64,000 nucleotides of DNA, taken from Cyanodermella asteris. Lineage: Eukaryota > Ascomycota > Lecanoromycetes > Ostropales > Stictidaceae. The translations under genes and the position numbers were made by a program. The stretch covers positions 498,314 through 562,313 of the forward strand of contig UYJD01000017.1 in NCBI GenBank assembly GCA_900618795.1, read 5' to 3'. The notes below the pieces were generated by a model, which saw only the letters and a list, made by a program, of their open reading frames with translations, ran no database searches and was not told where the DNA came from. Positions 32,095 through 42,788 of the stretch are shown here, in pieces; position 1 is the first letter of the stretch, and each line of letters starts with the position of its first letter.

Positions 32095-33615
32095 CTACAG
32101 CTCCATCTCAGCTTCAGGCCTAACAGTTGTCCCTCCGAGCATCAACCTCTCCGTCGCCCTTCCCAGCGCTGGTCTTGGCCTCGGCCTCCTACCAACGCAC
32201 AAAGTCCAATCGATCGCCTTCACGATGTTCCTGGCCTGCTTCGCCGTTGGTCTCTCCCACGGACTGTCCGCCACCAGTATATAACACAACAGCTCCCTTA
32301 CCGGACTCGACTCGGGAATCATACCCACAAGACCAGAAAACCATCTCTCTCCGACCTTTACAAACGCCGCATCCCCCATTCGTCGGAATCCCGCAATCTC
32401 GCTTGCGCTCCAATAACCAATCGCCTCCCCGAATGTCAGTGCCAGAGACCAAATCTCCGTTTGTGGACACTGTTCTCTGGCAGCATCGACTTCGGGTGCA
32501 ATATAAGGAGATGTCCCAGCCCAGGAGTTGTCGAGTTCGGTCTTGGAGATCGTCAGACCAAAGTCGGCGAGGCGAAAGTGCCAGGTCGGAGATCGTTGGG
32601 CGATGAAGATGTTATCGGGTTTGATGTCGCGGTGTACGTAGCCACGAGCGTGCAGATACACGAGTGCGTCGAGGGACTGCTCCATCAAGGCGCAGACGGC
32701 AGGATAATCTGCGTGCAGATCTGAGAGGTGGTGACGAAGGTCACCTTCGGAATACCAGGGCGTGTAGAGAGCGAGTGAGTCTGGACTGACTTCGTGGTGG
32801 AGTAGAGGAACAAGATTCTCCTGCAACAGTCAATACATCGAAGTTGTGGAATAAACTGAGGTTCGACTTACGTGGCTGAGCTGCTGCATGACATTTGCCT
32901 CCTCCATGATCAGGTCTTTCTGGCCACGGAACGGTACACGTTTGAGAGCAACGTCTTGCCAGCCATTATTCAGACGAACGGTCACTTTCTGGACCCATGT
33001 TTTGGACGAGATGGTGCGGCCGATCTGTGCCGTGATCCAGTTGTCGTGTTCCGTTCCATACATGCCCAGCGCATTCCATGCTGGCGCACCCGTCAGGAAT
33101 TTGGGCGCAAGCACTATCCCATACAAGTCGCTCAGAGCTCGCACTTCCTCTTTGGTCAGATATGGCTTGTGGAGTAAGATATCAAAGATGGCCGCTCCAA
33201 CCTGGAGCTCGATTTTGTCGCCCACATTCCCAGCAAGCGTGCACTTTTGGAACCCATCTTGAAGCAGAGTTCGCGCGCCCAAACGAGTGATATAGCCTCC
33301 TTGTGCCCAGTGGTCGAGCACAAACTCTCCGGACGCCGGATCCAGTGAAATGGCACAGTGGTATGAATCCGCGAACCCTGCGTTGAAGGTTATCGTCGTA
33401 TCGTGACCAGTTCCAAAAGACACTTCCACGCCGTGGTTGGCATTTGGGCTTTCGCGGCCGACGCCCAAGACCTCTTCGCCCTCAAAGGACACTAGCAAGC
33501 TAGGATTACTTGTCACGACCAACGCGGCAGCTTCATTCCGTGAATGAAGTGTGTAATACAGGTTCGAGCTGGTGGCGCTACTCACGACCAGTGGTCTGTG
33601 CAAAATGAGGCTCAT
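32095..33615 (-). CDS. FHA-like domain / serine-threonine protein kinase
   Basis: Two exons, 32872-33615 and 32095-32820, join in phase 0 across a 51-nt intron (GTAAGT donor, TTGCAG acceptor) to 489 residues. Residues about 45-150 look like a degenerate FHA domain (LGVGRES, FADSYHCAISLD, FVLDHWAQGGY). The kinase domain follows: VALKRV supplies the ATP-anchoring Lys, HRDIKPDNIF the catalytic loop, ADFGLT the Mg-binding DFG, and GTSPYIAPE the end of the activation segment. The glycine-rich loop is poor (IGRTISSKTWVQKVTV). FHA plus kinase recalls Rad53/Dun1-type checkpoint kinases, but the C-lobe is short and the match is loose. Fungal genomes carry many expanded, uncharacterised members. Activity is likely but its pathway is unknown. 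Confidence 0.78.
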
Positions 33616-34768
33616 ATTTACCTGACAGTCTGTTTGCTCGTCAAGTGGAGAAGACCTTGGGGCTGAGGAATCTTGGAAACCTTTGGGCTGATCGTTGAGG
33701 ATGGCTAATATATATAGAACTCACGGCAATCGGACCCTAGCCGCCTCACTGTGGGTGTGACCGGATCAGACAAAAGTATTTCTCGGCAGTCAGTAAGAAC
33801 AACACAGACTGTGGCACCAACAGCGCTGCCACATCGTGACATCGGAAGCTCCAGAACTCTGAGATCATGGAGAAACAAAGCCTTCTGGTCTACCCATTTC
33901 GGGCCGCATCGGTGTCGCTCGCATCTGCATTGTTCATCCACCAGCTCCGGAGAACAAGAAGAAGTTTTTGTTGCAGTCGTCACACTACCACACTAAATTA
34001 GCATAGATCCAAACTCTTGGTTATTTGTCATGTTCCAAAGGATCACGGTCTCGCATTATGCATCTCCTGCAATTCCACCCTACAAGTGCGTTTTGCACTC
34101 ACAACACGTTCCACGATGAGCTGTGTTCTTGTGAGGCCCCACATGATGGATCGAAAATATGCCAGAACACATCGTTTGCTCTCTCAAGAAATTTGCTACC
34201 ACACTAGGAACAGAGAACGGACAGACTTTGGCTCCATCAGTGCTATGCGTGAGTGAAGTCTCCGATTCTGGTGCTACTGCACCAATCGCACTGACAAAAG
34301 CTGCGTCAGCCTGGTTTGGTAGAAGGATAACACACGGATCCTGAACTCCCAGAAACTGAGTTTGACATTACGGCTAGACAAGAGCGAACTCACCAGTGTA
34401 TCTGTTGATCCTTCGTGGTGGACCTTGCAATACGAGAATCCACAACGTTTGCAAACTCTGTTCAATCTACCCAGACATTCGCGACACTACCCAGCCCCGC
34501 CGTCAGCTCCTGCTTACATCCATACCGGAGTAGCAATGATACCAGCCAAAGGGATTGGAGGAAGCCGTACCATCGACCCGCATTCTCTACACTCACGATC
34601 CAGAACCTCGAAAGACGGCAGTCAGCAAGTGCGTTCCATATCAAAAGACCACTCATTCAGAGGCTCGTTGGGCCGGCACTGTTGGAGGGGGAAAAGCGAT
34701 GCGGCAGAAGCATCGCAGCAGCTCTGCGCGTTCGCAAGGAGTTGGGAGTGCGCTGTCCAAGAGCAATG
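33616..34768. other. Intergenic
   Basis: 1.15 kb between the kinase 5' end and the 3' end of the F-box-like gene. A plus-strand open frame at 34.36-34.77 kb has no motif. Nothing supported. Confidence 0.5.
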
Positions 34769-36180
34769 TTAACCCCACATGCCGCCTTCACCTGCCCCTG
34801 AGTAAAGTTCACTGACCAAGCAACGCTCAACGCAGAAGCCCATAAATACCTTGATATGGGAGTTCACCGCCGGAGTTGGTTGGTTCGGATCGTTGGGGGA
34901 CGGTATCGGAATTGTTCCGGAAGGTGGCGGTTGATAGCAGTTCTCACACCAGAACCTGTTGCATCCCTCACACGAGCGCTCGCTGACGCAGTCGCGGCAA
35001 CGAGCAGCGAAAGGCACTTCAGGCGGTGTTGAGTCGAATGGTATCATTTGGGCGACACGAACTGAGGAGCTATGACTTGGCGTGGTGTTAGTTGCTGCCA
35101 AACAAGAGCGTTGACCAAAGAGGGCAAAAATGAACAAAAGGCCAAGGGAGAAGGACTCAGTATCAGCATCGCTGTTGGATTAGAGGGAAGACAAAACAGG
35201 GCACATTGAAGCAACAGAAACAATGCTAACGGATCATACGTTGGTACAGGCCGTAACAAGGGCACGTCCGAGATTGAAGACTTTCCGGCTATCGCATGGC
35301 CCTCAGGCATCTCGCCACACTGTTCGCATCCTTGTGGACCGAGATAGACGCTAGCAATGGCTGGAGCCTCGCCACCGGTCGCGGGATCGTGTCTAGGGCC
35401 GCGACAAAGCACTGCGTCGAAAGCAACAAGGCCGCGACATTTGTTCAGTGCCAGCTCCCATCCCAGAGCACGATGCAATACTGATCTGCCTCCAGCAGCC
35501 TGATAGACAGGATGCGGGTCTCTCTGGAACAGTTCGCCACGAGACTTGGTGTTGATCTGTGCGCCAAGCTGTGCGCCGGTAGACACAGTGACTCCACCTT
35601 CCGGTCTCTGGTCGATGGGTGAGATGATGCCAGGCAAGGTGTATCTTTCGGTGTCGGAGAAAACGTAAAAAGCTTGCAGACTCCGACTGCCTTCTGGTCG
35701 TGAGTCTCTGCACGCGTACATGATTGCTTGACGCAACTTGCCCATGTTCATGGCTTGCACTTCAAGCAAAGACAATATCTTGACACGGAATTCATCCCCA
35801 CATATTATTTCGTGCACAACATCTGATGTTACCGTCTGGCGGTCCAGGATGAGCGTCTGAACGTTTCGAAGCACGTTCCACCTCCTGAGCTTGGAGAAGC
35901 GCGCACGCAGTGGCCCGCTGTAGAAGTCGTCTTCGGTAAGATTCTCATCCATACGCTCGGCACGCCAATTGAAGCCTCCTCGATCTATTGGAGCAACGCT
36001 GCTTGATCCGGTCTTGCATGTTGAGAGGTCCAAGTGTCGGAAGGCGCCAGGGGTATGATGAATGACATCGCGGATCTGTTTCGACACCGAGGCTAAGCTG
36101 ACCGCAGAAGAGATAGGCAGATACGGCAGAAGGTGTAAGAGGATAAGGTCGACAGAAATGAGGTCAGAGAATGAAGTCAT
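34769..36180 (-). CDS. F-box-like protein with C-terminal cysteine-rich motif
   Basis: Two exons, 35240-36180 and 34769-35069, join to 413 residues. The 170-nt intron ends with a CTAAC branch point 15 nt before the CATAG acceptor. The N-terminus, SVDLILLHLLPYLPISSAVSLASVSKQIRDVI, is an F-box-like helix pair, and the following HLDLSTCK and NVQTLILDRQTV resemble leucine-rich-repeat-like elements. The C-terminal part has Cys pairs: CEQCGEMPEGH before the intron and CRDCVSERSCEGCNRFWCENCYQ after it, a possible zinc-binding module. This would suit a substrate adaptor of an SCF ubiquitin ligase; that is inference. An unspliced reading would stop soon after the donor and lose the second cysteine cluster. 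Confidence 0.7.
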
Positions 36181-37275
36181 CGTGAAGTAGAGTTCCAGTC
36201 AATCTGATGCAAGGATAAAGCGCAGCTTCAGAGCTCATCTAGATATGTGGGGTTGATGAATTCTGGGGAAGTTTCTGTTGCAGAAACGACGTTGCCCGTA
36301 TAATCATGTCATCATCTTGTAGAGAAAAGAGAAACCCAATCGCTGTCGATCGAGAGCTTTTGAAAGGTAACGCAGACGAGCGTTTAGGATTGATGTCGCT
36401 TCGTATCGGGAGTGACTGATGACGGCGGGTTCACGGTACTTCGAGTCCCGATTGGGCAGGTGGAGAGTTGGTCTCCTCTGACGGCTACTTTCTGCTATTC
36501 AAGGCGGGAGGAAAGGAGTCGCCGCCAGTGCCTTCATTCATGCCAGCTAACCGCAAAGCTAGATACCCAACGAGATACCTACCTAAGTATCCAGCTAAAC
36601 ACCTCGCTAAGTACTTAGCTAAATAGCTACCGAGATAATTAGTTAAGTATCCAGCTGGGCAACCCGCTAAGTACCCAGCTAAGCACCCAGCTAAGCACCT
36701 AGCCGGGTATCTACTCAAGTGCCTCCGTAAAGAGGACGCCAGCAGAGACTTGTTTCCACCCGCCTTGTATTGCTTCTTCTCCTGAACATCCATATCAAGA
36801 CCGTCAAAGTATTCCTCTGATCTGATTGTGTTTCCGATTGTGAGATCCCCCAAGCTATCTGCGTGTTGGGGAGAACGACTGAGCAGATCCCAGGACTCGT
36901 GTGTTCGGTCGCGTGACATGAATGGCCTCGTTTTCTCATTGAATATTTGCTCACTTGCGTAGATTTGTTCATGCACCTTGAACAAGCCATTGCACTGCTG
37001 AGGATGGGGTGGTATTAGCTTCTCATGCTCTACAAGCCGCCCTTCGCCTCCATCGCTTTGCAGCCCTTCTCAGCTCGGGGCCGAGTCAAACGCGATTACA
37101 GCTGACCAACCGCGGGCCAATAAACAGCAAGCCCTTCGTGGAGAGCGACTCAGATCTCAGCGCATTTTGTTCACAAATCACTTCGCCTTCAGCACATAGA
37201 GAGACTCTGTTTGAGGGCTTTTGCCTAACTTCAGGCATCACCCTTGGTTCCGAAAGTCGCGAACTGTTGGACGCC
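36181..37275. other. Intergenic with minisatellite
   Basis: Between the F-box-like gene and the hydrolase gene, divergently transcribed. The region includes a 12-bp tandem repeat at 36541-36732. A minus-strand frame of about 140 codons runs through the repeat, but its only ATGs are internal and it has no family likeness, so I do not call it a gene. Confidence 0.5.
36541..36732. repeat. 12-bp minisatellite, 16 degenerate units
   Basis: Sixteen units of exactly 12 bp stay in register, with consensus close to ACCTAGCTAAGT; units 36673-36684 and 36685-36696 are identical. Because 12 is a multiple of three, reading frames stay open, and the minus strand would code a four-residue repeat of the form L-A-G-Y/C. 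Confidence 0.85.
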
Positions 37276-38258
37276 ATGCCTGCAATCTCCCTTCCTTCCA
37301 AGCCTGACGCCCCCCTTTCTTATGAGCTTCTTAAGGGGGATGAAAAGAGCCAGCTCTTGCTCGTCTTTCTGAATGGTCTTGGACGCTCACAGAGCTTCTG
37401 GATGCCTGCAATCGATATTTTCCAGCAGTCCAATTTCCCTTGCAAGCCAAGAATCCTAACTTATGATCGCTACGGACAAGGTGCTTCAGCTCCAGATCCA
37501 CGGCGCAACGACCCAAAGCGCGAGCCCGGCTATGCCCATACTCTCGATGATGTGGTCGATGACCTCTCGGAACTGGTTCAGACCTTGTCGGCCGACCAAC
37601 AGGATCGGATTGTGTTCGTAGCCAACAGTATCGGGGCGCACGTTGCACGTCGGTACGCAGAACGCCATCCCGGTGAGGTGCAGGGCATAATGTTCCTGGA
37701 CTCCAATCCTGGCAATGTTGAGTTACCTGCTGAGGTATGGCCTCACCCTGACGACCGCAATTTCAAGGTACCTTCCTTCACCACACTTGAAGAGTATACG
37801 GCAGTATATAACAAGCTCTGCGCTATCTTTGGCTCGAGCGTAAAGAACCCGGAAGGTTTCGACCGACGCAATATCAAGAGCATATTGCCACAGCCCGACC
37901 AGCCTAGACTCAAAGCCTCGCGCAATGACGAGCTTGGTCCATGGATCACTGTGGTGGGTCACGATGTCGACAAAATCTCGAAACAAGAGTGGAGAGATCT
38001 GAAGATACCCATAGGCTTGTCGGCGCTGTATACGCAGCCGTAAGTCATCGGTGCCTGGTCACGAGATGATATTGGTCACTGACATGATACAGAATGTGGC
38101 AGAAGTACAATGAGGGCCTTTGCCGGCTCACCGATCCCGCGAGAGCAAGAGGAGTGCTCATCGCCCCAGATTCCGGACACTTCATACAAGTCGACAACCC
38201 TTCTTTCGTCGCCCGTGAGCTCTCGGACCTCTTGAGAAACGTCGAAGGCCTTGACTGA
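37276..38258 (+). CDS. Alpha/beta-hydrolase fold protein
   Basis: Exons 37276-38039 and 38093-38258 join across a 53-nt intron (GTAAGT donor, TACAG acceptor) to 309 residues from the ATG at 37276. The frame is open upstream to 37009 but has no earlier ATG. The fold is plain: LLLVFLNGLGRSQSFW (oxyanion-hole strand and loop), ILTYDRYGQGAS, and a nucleophile elbow VANSIGAHVARRYAERHP in which the usual first Gly is replaced by Ala/Asn before Ser. Then come GIMFLDSNPGNV and, after the intron, LIAPDSGHFIQVDNPSFVARELSDLL with the catalytic His. The family includes esterases, lactonases and haloperoxidase-like enzymes. The substrate is unknown. A SnoaL-like gene lies convergent 180 nt downstream. Confidence 0.82.
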
Positions 38259-38441
38259 GCTGACAGATCTTTTGAGTCGGATGAACGTGTGAACGCATGA
38301 ACATCGAAGCACAGCTTTCATTGTTTCTGAGTTTTCAACCAGCTATGCTCTGTTGACCTCATCGATCACGTTGTCTCGCATCTCCCTCAGCCCTCTGTGC
38401 TTCTCCAACCATTGCGCGCGATCGGCAATTCTCAGCGCTAT

Positions 38442-38870
38442 CTACGATTTCGCCTCCACATTTTCAAGCCTCTGAATCGTAGCTGTATCGATATACTCGC
38501 GGACCTTGGCGAGTTTTCCTCTTTCAGTCACGAAAACAACTGCCAGATCACTATGAAAGTCTGGCCGGCTGTTATTGAACCTCCCAAATTCCGTGAACTC
38601 GAGCCAGCATTGTGTCTCGACTCCTATGGTGCTCATCAGATCGATGCTGAAGGTGTGGAAGGGACTGGACAGCCGCTCGACTGACTGCAAGACAGTCGTT
38701 GCGTTGTGCCACCCCGCCGCCGGAAAGTAGTCTGGATCGCCGTCAATGTGCCACAGGGCGTTTGTGGTGAAAAGACTCGGAAGTGCACCCCAATTGCGGG
38801 CTGAGATCAGGTCGACGAATTGGTAAGTGAGAGCAATGCTCGATGCACTGGTGTCTGAGGGTACCGTCAT
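38442..38870 (-). CDS. SnoaL-like / NTF2-fold small protein
   Basis: Single exon, 142 residues, ATG at 38870. The pattern TYQFVDLISARNWGALPSLFTTNALWHIDGDPDYFPAAG is the usual N-terminal helix and curved sheet entry of SnoaL/ketosteroid-isomerase-like proteins. The C-terminal strands CWLEFTEFGRF, DLAVVFVTERGKLAKVREYIDTA complete the cone-shaped fold. Such proteins can be cyclases, isomerases or dehydratases in natural-product pathways, or simply ligand binders. It is convergent with the hydrolase gene and near a BAHD-like acyltransferase, so a small metabolic grouping is conceivable. Catalytic residues cannot be assigned with confidence. Confidence 0.72.
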   Translation of the reverse strand: MTVPSDTSASSIALTYQFVDLISARNWGALPSLFTTNALWHIDGDPDYFPAAGWHNATTVLQSVERLSSPFHTFSIDLMSTIGVETQCWLEFTEFGRFNNSRPDFHSDLAVVFVTERGKLAKVREYIDTATIQRLENVEAKS

Positions 38871-39538
38871 TGTTGCTGAGGCGTTCGAAGTTGCGGTGGC
38901 CGTTTTTCTTGTGCCATCTCAGAAGCAGACTTGACGAGCGACGTGCCTAATACGCATCTGGGGCAATGGTCGGGTGTGTCATGGCATCTCCGTTTGAGGT
39001 TGAACCGAACGCTCAGATAGCTTCGGAAAACCGACAAACATCGGCACTGTCGCTAAGCGAACGTAGCATAGTGATAAATGTGTAACAGACTTTGTGAATG
39101 AGCAGGAGATCAACATGCGTTTGTCCGTACGATGAGCTGGTACGAGCGGAAGAATAAGCACAACGGAGGTGATCAAACGAACGTGACCTGTTTGGGGAAT
39201 TCTTTTCAGTTCAGACCGCCGTGACATGTTTGACGCGGCCCTGCTAGTATCCTACTGGATGTTGCTTGAAGATATTTCTATGAGCGCAACGTTATGTGAA
39301 ATTGGAGTTCTAATTCTGTGGTTTTGCCACTGCTCTGCGACTCCATCATAAATGCAGAGAACATTTTGAGGTAGATATTATCGTTTCCAGTATCCATCGT
39401 ACAACTACGGCGGCCGTTTTATCGAGGCGAATGGCGAGATGTTCCAAGCAAGCACCGCTTCCGCACTGATAAGCGATATTGTTTTGCTGTCCTCAAAAGA
39501 ACAATCTCACGCATCTCGTACCTAGTAAGTAGTTGAAT
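38871..39538. other. Intergenic
   Basis: Upstream of the SnoaL-like gene. No supported gene or site is seen. Confidence 0.5.
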
Positions 39539-39964
39539 ATGGCAGAGAAAGACTCCGAACGTCGCCTGGATCCGGGCAACGCGAATGACGTGCTCATGCA
39601 AAGAGGAAGCTTCAAGTCCTCCTTCATGCGTTCTAGTCAATACGATGACGGCACATCGCAACAAGTGCCAGCGCCTTGGGCTCAGCAGCGAATTGCGGCT
39701 TACGGGAGCACAGCTATCACTGAACGCAGTACCCAACTCCTGTCTGAAGCGGACGGGATGACAGAGACTTGGCATAGCGATCCTCTATCTGAAACTACAC
39801 TCATCGAGGTAGTAGCTTCATCACATTCTGGGCCGTCCTCACCCCCCTTCGAAGACTTTTCTTTCATCATCTACCAAGAGTCCAGTGTTCCCAGTCAATC
39901 ACCCTCATCGTGTATCGACTCAGCTCCGCCCTCATCCGTCCCAAATCGTCCATCCGCGCATTGA
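39539..39964 (+). CDS. Doubtful open frame, 141 residues
   Basis: ATG at 39539, a Ser-rich hydrophilic reading with no known domain. Its last 98 nt overlap, on the other strand, the 3' end of the BAHD-like acyltransferase gene, including its terminal codons. Composition is coding-like up to about 39830, but nothing else supports it. It may be a small lineage-specific gene or chance. Confidence 0.25.
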   Translation: MAEKDSERRLDPGNANDVLMQRGSFKSSFMRSSQYDDGTSQQVPAPWAQQRIAAYGSTAITERSTQLLSEADGMTETWHSDPLSETTLIEVVASSHSGPSSPPFEDFSFIIYQESSVPSQSPSSCIDSAPPSSVPNRPSAH

Positions 39965-41674
39965 CCTGCACCTCCCAGGGATCCTCAGCGCGCGCCTTCG
40001 GGAGTATCGCTGACGCACCATCGTTGCAGCTCGCCAGCTTCCGGCTGAACTCTGCCCGGCGTGTCGCAACGCCGGGAATATTCACTTCACCCGAAGTGAA
40101 ACGGCTCCAGCTCGCGCAGTACATGTCTGGCCCATTCTTGAAGTTGAGTGTTGAGTCTACTGAGAGCTGCGCGCGGCGGTCCGGTGTTTGATTTGCAACC
40201 CAAGCAAGGGTACTACGGAGAAATTGAGGCGTGAGGTCATGGACGGACTGTGCGATGCAAAGGGCTGCAAGAGCGATGACGGGGGCTGAAATGCCCGTTG
40301 CGAAACCTCCCCGAGGTTCGAATAAGGATTTTGGGGGACTTTCGGCTATCAGTTTTGCAACAGGCAGTGTCGCGCGCACCATGCGAACGGCGTTCCCGCT
40401 GTAGTCTGCCGGCAACCCCAATATCCTTCTGACGTCGACCGCAGTGGCAAGGGTCGAATGCCCGTCCACGGGTATTGGAGGTCCGCTCGAGGAGTCTCCC
40501 GGTCTCGTGGCGCGGGCTTCTGTCAAGTGCGTCCAGAGCAGCGCCGCGATGACGATTGTACTGGTGATAGACTCGTCGAGGTGCTGTTTACGCTGGATGT
40601 CTGTCATGTACCGGCTCGGTTTCTCGCGGATGAGGTGGTGGATGTGCGATTTCAGAGCGCGAATCGTGTTCGAATCAAACACAAAAATTGCCGACATTGG
40701 CGAGCTGCACCGATAAGGCCGGGCTATGCGACCGGGCGAAATGATCTCTGGCTCTGGAAAAGGTGTCTTGTTGGCGTTGGATATAACGAGCTCGAAGCCT
40801 TGGTTTAGACTTGGATTTTGACCCTCAAGAGAGGATGCGATGCCGCGGCGGAGATCGTCCTGTTGTGATGGAGTTCGAGCTTGACTATTGCTGGTAGCGT
40901 CAATGAGCGGTTTGATCTCTAGTACAGGTCAGTTGGTATCTTATCATCAGAAATGCTCAGCACCAAAATTGTCCTTTGCTCACGTTTAATTGCTCCCAGA
41001 GCTCCCCTCTTTTGAAACACATCAAATCCCGCCTGGATGAATTCCACGGGCCCGGCAATCCACCGAGCCATTCTTCTGTTCAAGCCGCTAAGCACTGACC
41101 CAACAGGACCGTCGTCAAGACCTATTTTGAAGATCTCTCTAGCCAGTAAGTTTTGAGCCGTCCCATCGAACGCAGTGTGGTGTTTCTGGATACACATCAC
41201 CATCGCACCGACGATGAATGTAACCTGCACGCCCATCACCTCCTGTGGCCCCTTCTCCATGCTGACCCCCTTCTCATACCTGCCGAACAGCTCCGGCTTC
41301 CAGACATGTGACGGCATGCCCGCAGCCTTCAGCTGCTCGTACGTATGGGGAAACTGGTCTGACTGCTTTGTGAGACCTTGCGCGAGGAAGCGGTTGCCAA
41401 AGGGTACATTCTCATGGTAGCTAATTTCAAGGTTTCGGTCCGGGGTTAGGCGCAAGAAGCCAGTGATGAGGGGGTGCTGAGCTGCCACTGACTCAAGCGC
41501 GGCACGAAGATGATCAGTAGCTGCTGGAATGAGAGATGGGTCGGGGAAAGGAAAGATGAAGAGTATGTTGGTGTAGCCACGGTAGTTGAGATAATCTAGA
41601 GGTGAGCAAAGCACAACATGCTCTTCTCCAGGCGGCTGCTTGCTATTTGCCGGAGAAGTGCCATTACTTTCCAT
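39867..41674 (-). CDS. BAHD-like / trichothecene acetyltransferase-type acyltransferase
   Basis: Exons 40984-41674 and 39867-40918 join across a 65-nt intron (GTGAGC donor, CTGACC branch, ACTAG acceptor) to 580 residues. The frame is open further upstream, but the first ATG is at 41674 (MESNGTSPAN). The start LCSPLDYLNYRGYTNILFIFPFPD and the motif HHTAFDG (catalytic His and Asp of HxxxD, near residue 165) identify the BAHD/PF02458 transferase superfamily. The structural DFGWG motif is not evident near the C-terminus, where DWEHW ends the protein. These enzymes move acyl groups from CoA to alcohols or amines, often in secondary metabolism or detoxification. Length exceeds the usual 440-500 residues. 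The exact substrate is unknown. Confidence 0.78.
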
Positions 41675-42788
41675 GACGATATTGTTGGCCCCCACTTGTT
41701 CGAGCTGGACGTGTGCAACAGGCGTAATTTGTAGGCAAATGAACTACAAATGTGGATGCGGCAGCCGTCCAGGTAAAAACCCTCCTGAAGAAGGAGAAAA
41801 GTAAGGTTAAGAGTGTGTTAAGGTTGGATTTGGCAGCACAGGCAACCTGCAAACGACCAAGTTGCTTGTTTGACAAGCAGGCGCACTCATTCTGCACCCA
41901 TACACAATTGTTGTGCGTCCCATTGAGGTTGTCAATGAAAATGAGTCTCCCGACTGCCGCTGCAACTTGCAAGCGATGAATCACACGTCAATAGAACATT
42001 GCGCCGCTGGGCACGGGAGGCACAAGCAGGGCTGTATATTAGAGGATCGTGATAACGGATGGTGAAAAAGGTATCTGGATGAGCTGGGAATCAAGTCCAC
42101 ATCTTGTTCTTACCTTACTCAAGCTCTTCATGGTTGTCAGAGGTGGTCCAACTTTGGTGCACAAATCACTATGGAGAAGGGGAGGAGGGAGAAGCAAAAT
42201 ACAGTCGCAACGAGTACGTTCAGCAGTGCTCGAGTACACCTGAATATTGAGCTATAGCACCAAGGTCAGGAAAGCACCTCAGGATTGGGTTGTTTTGTTG
42301 GCAGGTGCGATGCCATCGGTTCCGGTCGTTCCTGCCGTGCAAAGGACCACAACGCCACCATCATGTCCATCGTCTTCTTATTTCCGCTCTAGAAAACTTG
42401 TGCTCGGCTTGTATTCTGAAGTGTTATTGAACTGGTCGTGCAAGTAGATGCCTGGCCTCAGATCCACGATGACTGGCAATTTGAGTTCATAGGGACCAGC
42501 CAGTCTCGGTTTATGGGATCGAGCACGGGAGCTGCCACGTGGAGGCCATGGTTTCTGTCGATCTTGCCAGAGAAGTTAGAACTAGCCATAGTGTACTCAA
42601 AGTGGTGTACATTGACTCCGTTGGCTCGGACCTTGGGTATTGCGATACCCAGTGTCTCTCAGGGCTGTGACAGGATGCCTGATGGCTTGGTACGTTCTTG
42701 GCACACGAGCCAGTTCTTCTTCACATCTGCGTTACATGTAAAGCCCGCTTTGGCTCGGTAGGTCTAACTATCGAAGGGGTTGGTTCGA
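41675..42788. other. Intergenic
   Basis: 1.1 kb between the acyltransferase promoter side and the 3' end of ERJ5. Open frames present lack ATG starts or motifs. Confidence 0.5.

Noticed and set aside
36395-36470. tRNA-like B-box (TTCGAGTCCC)
   Set aside because: No cloverleaf can be built and no matching A-box or acceptor stem is present.
36485-36985. 166-codon minus-strand frame through the minisatellite
   Set aside because: Starts at TTG, and openness in the repeat follows from the 12-bp period rather than coding selection.
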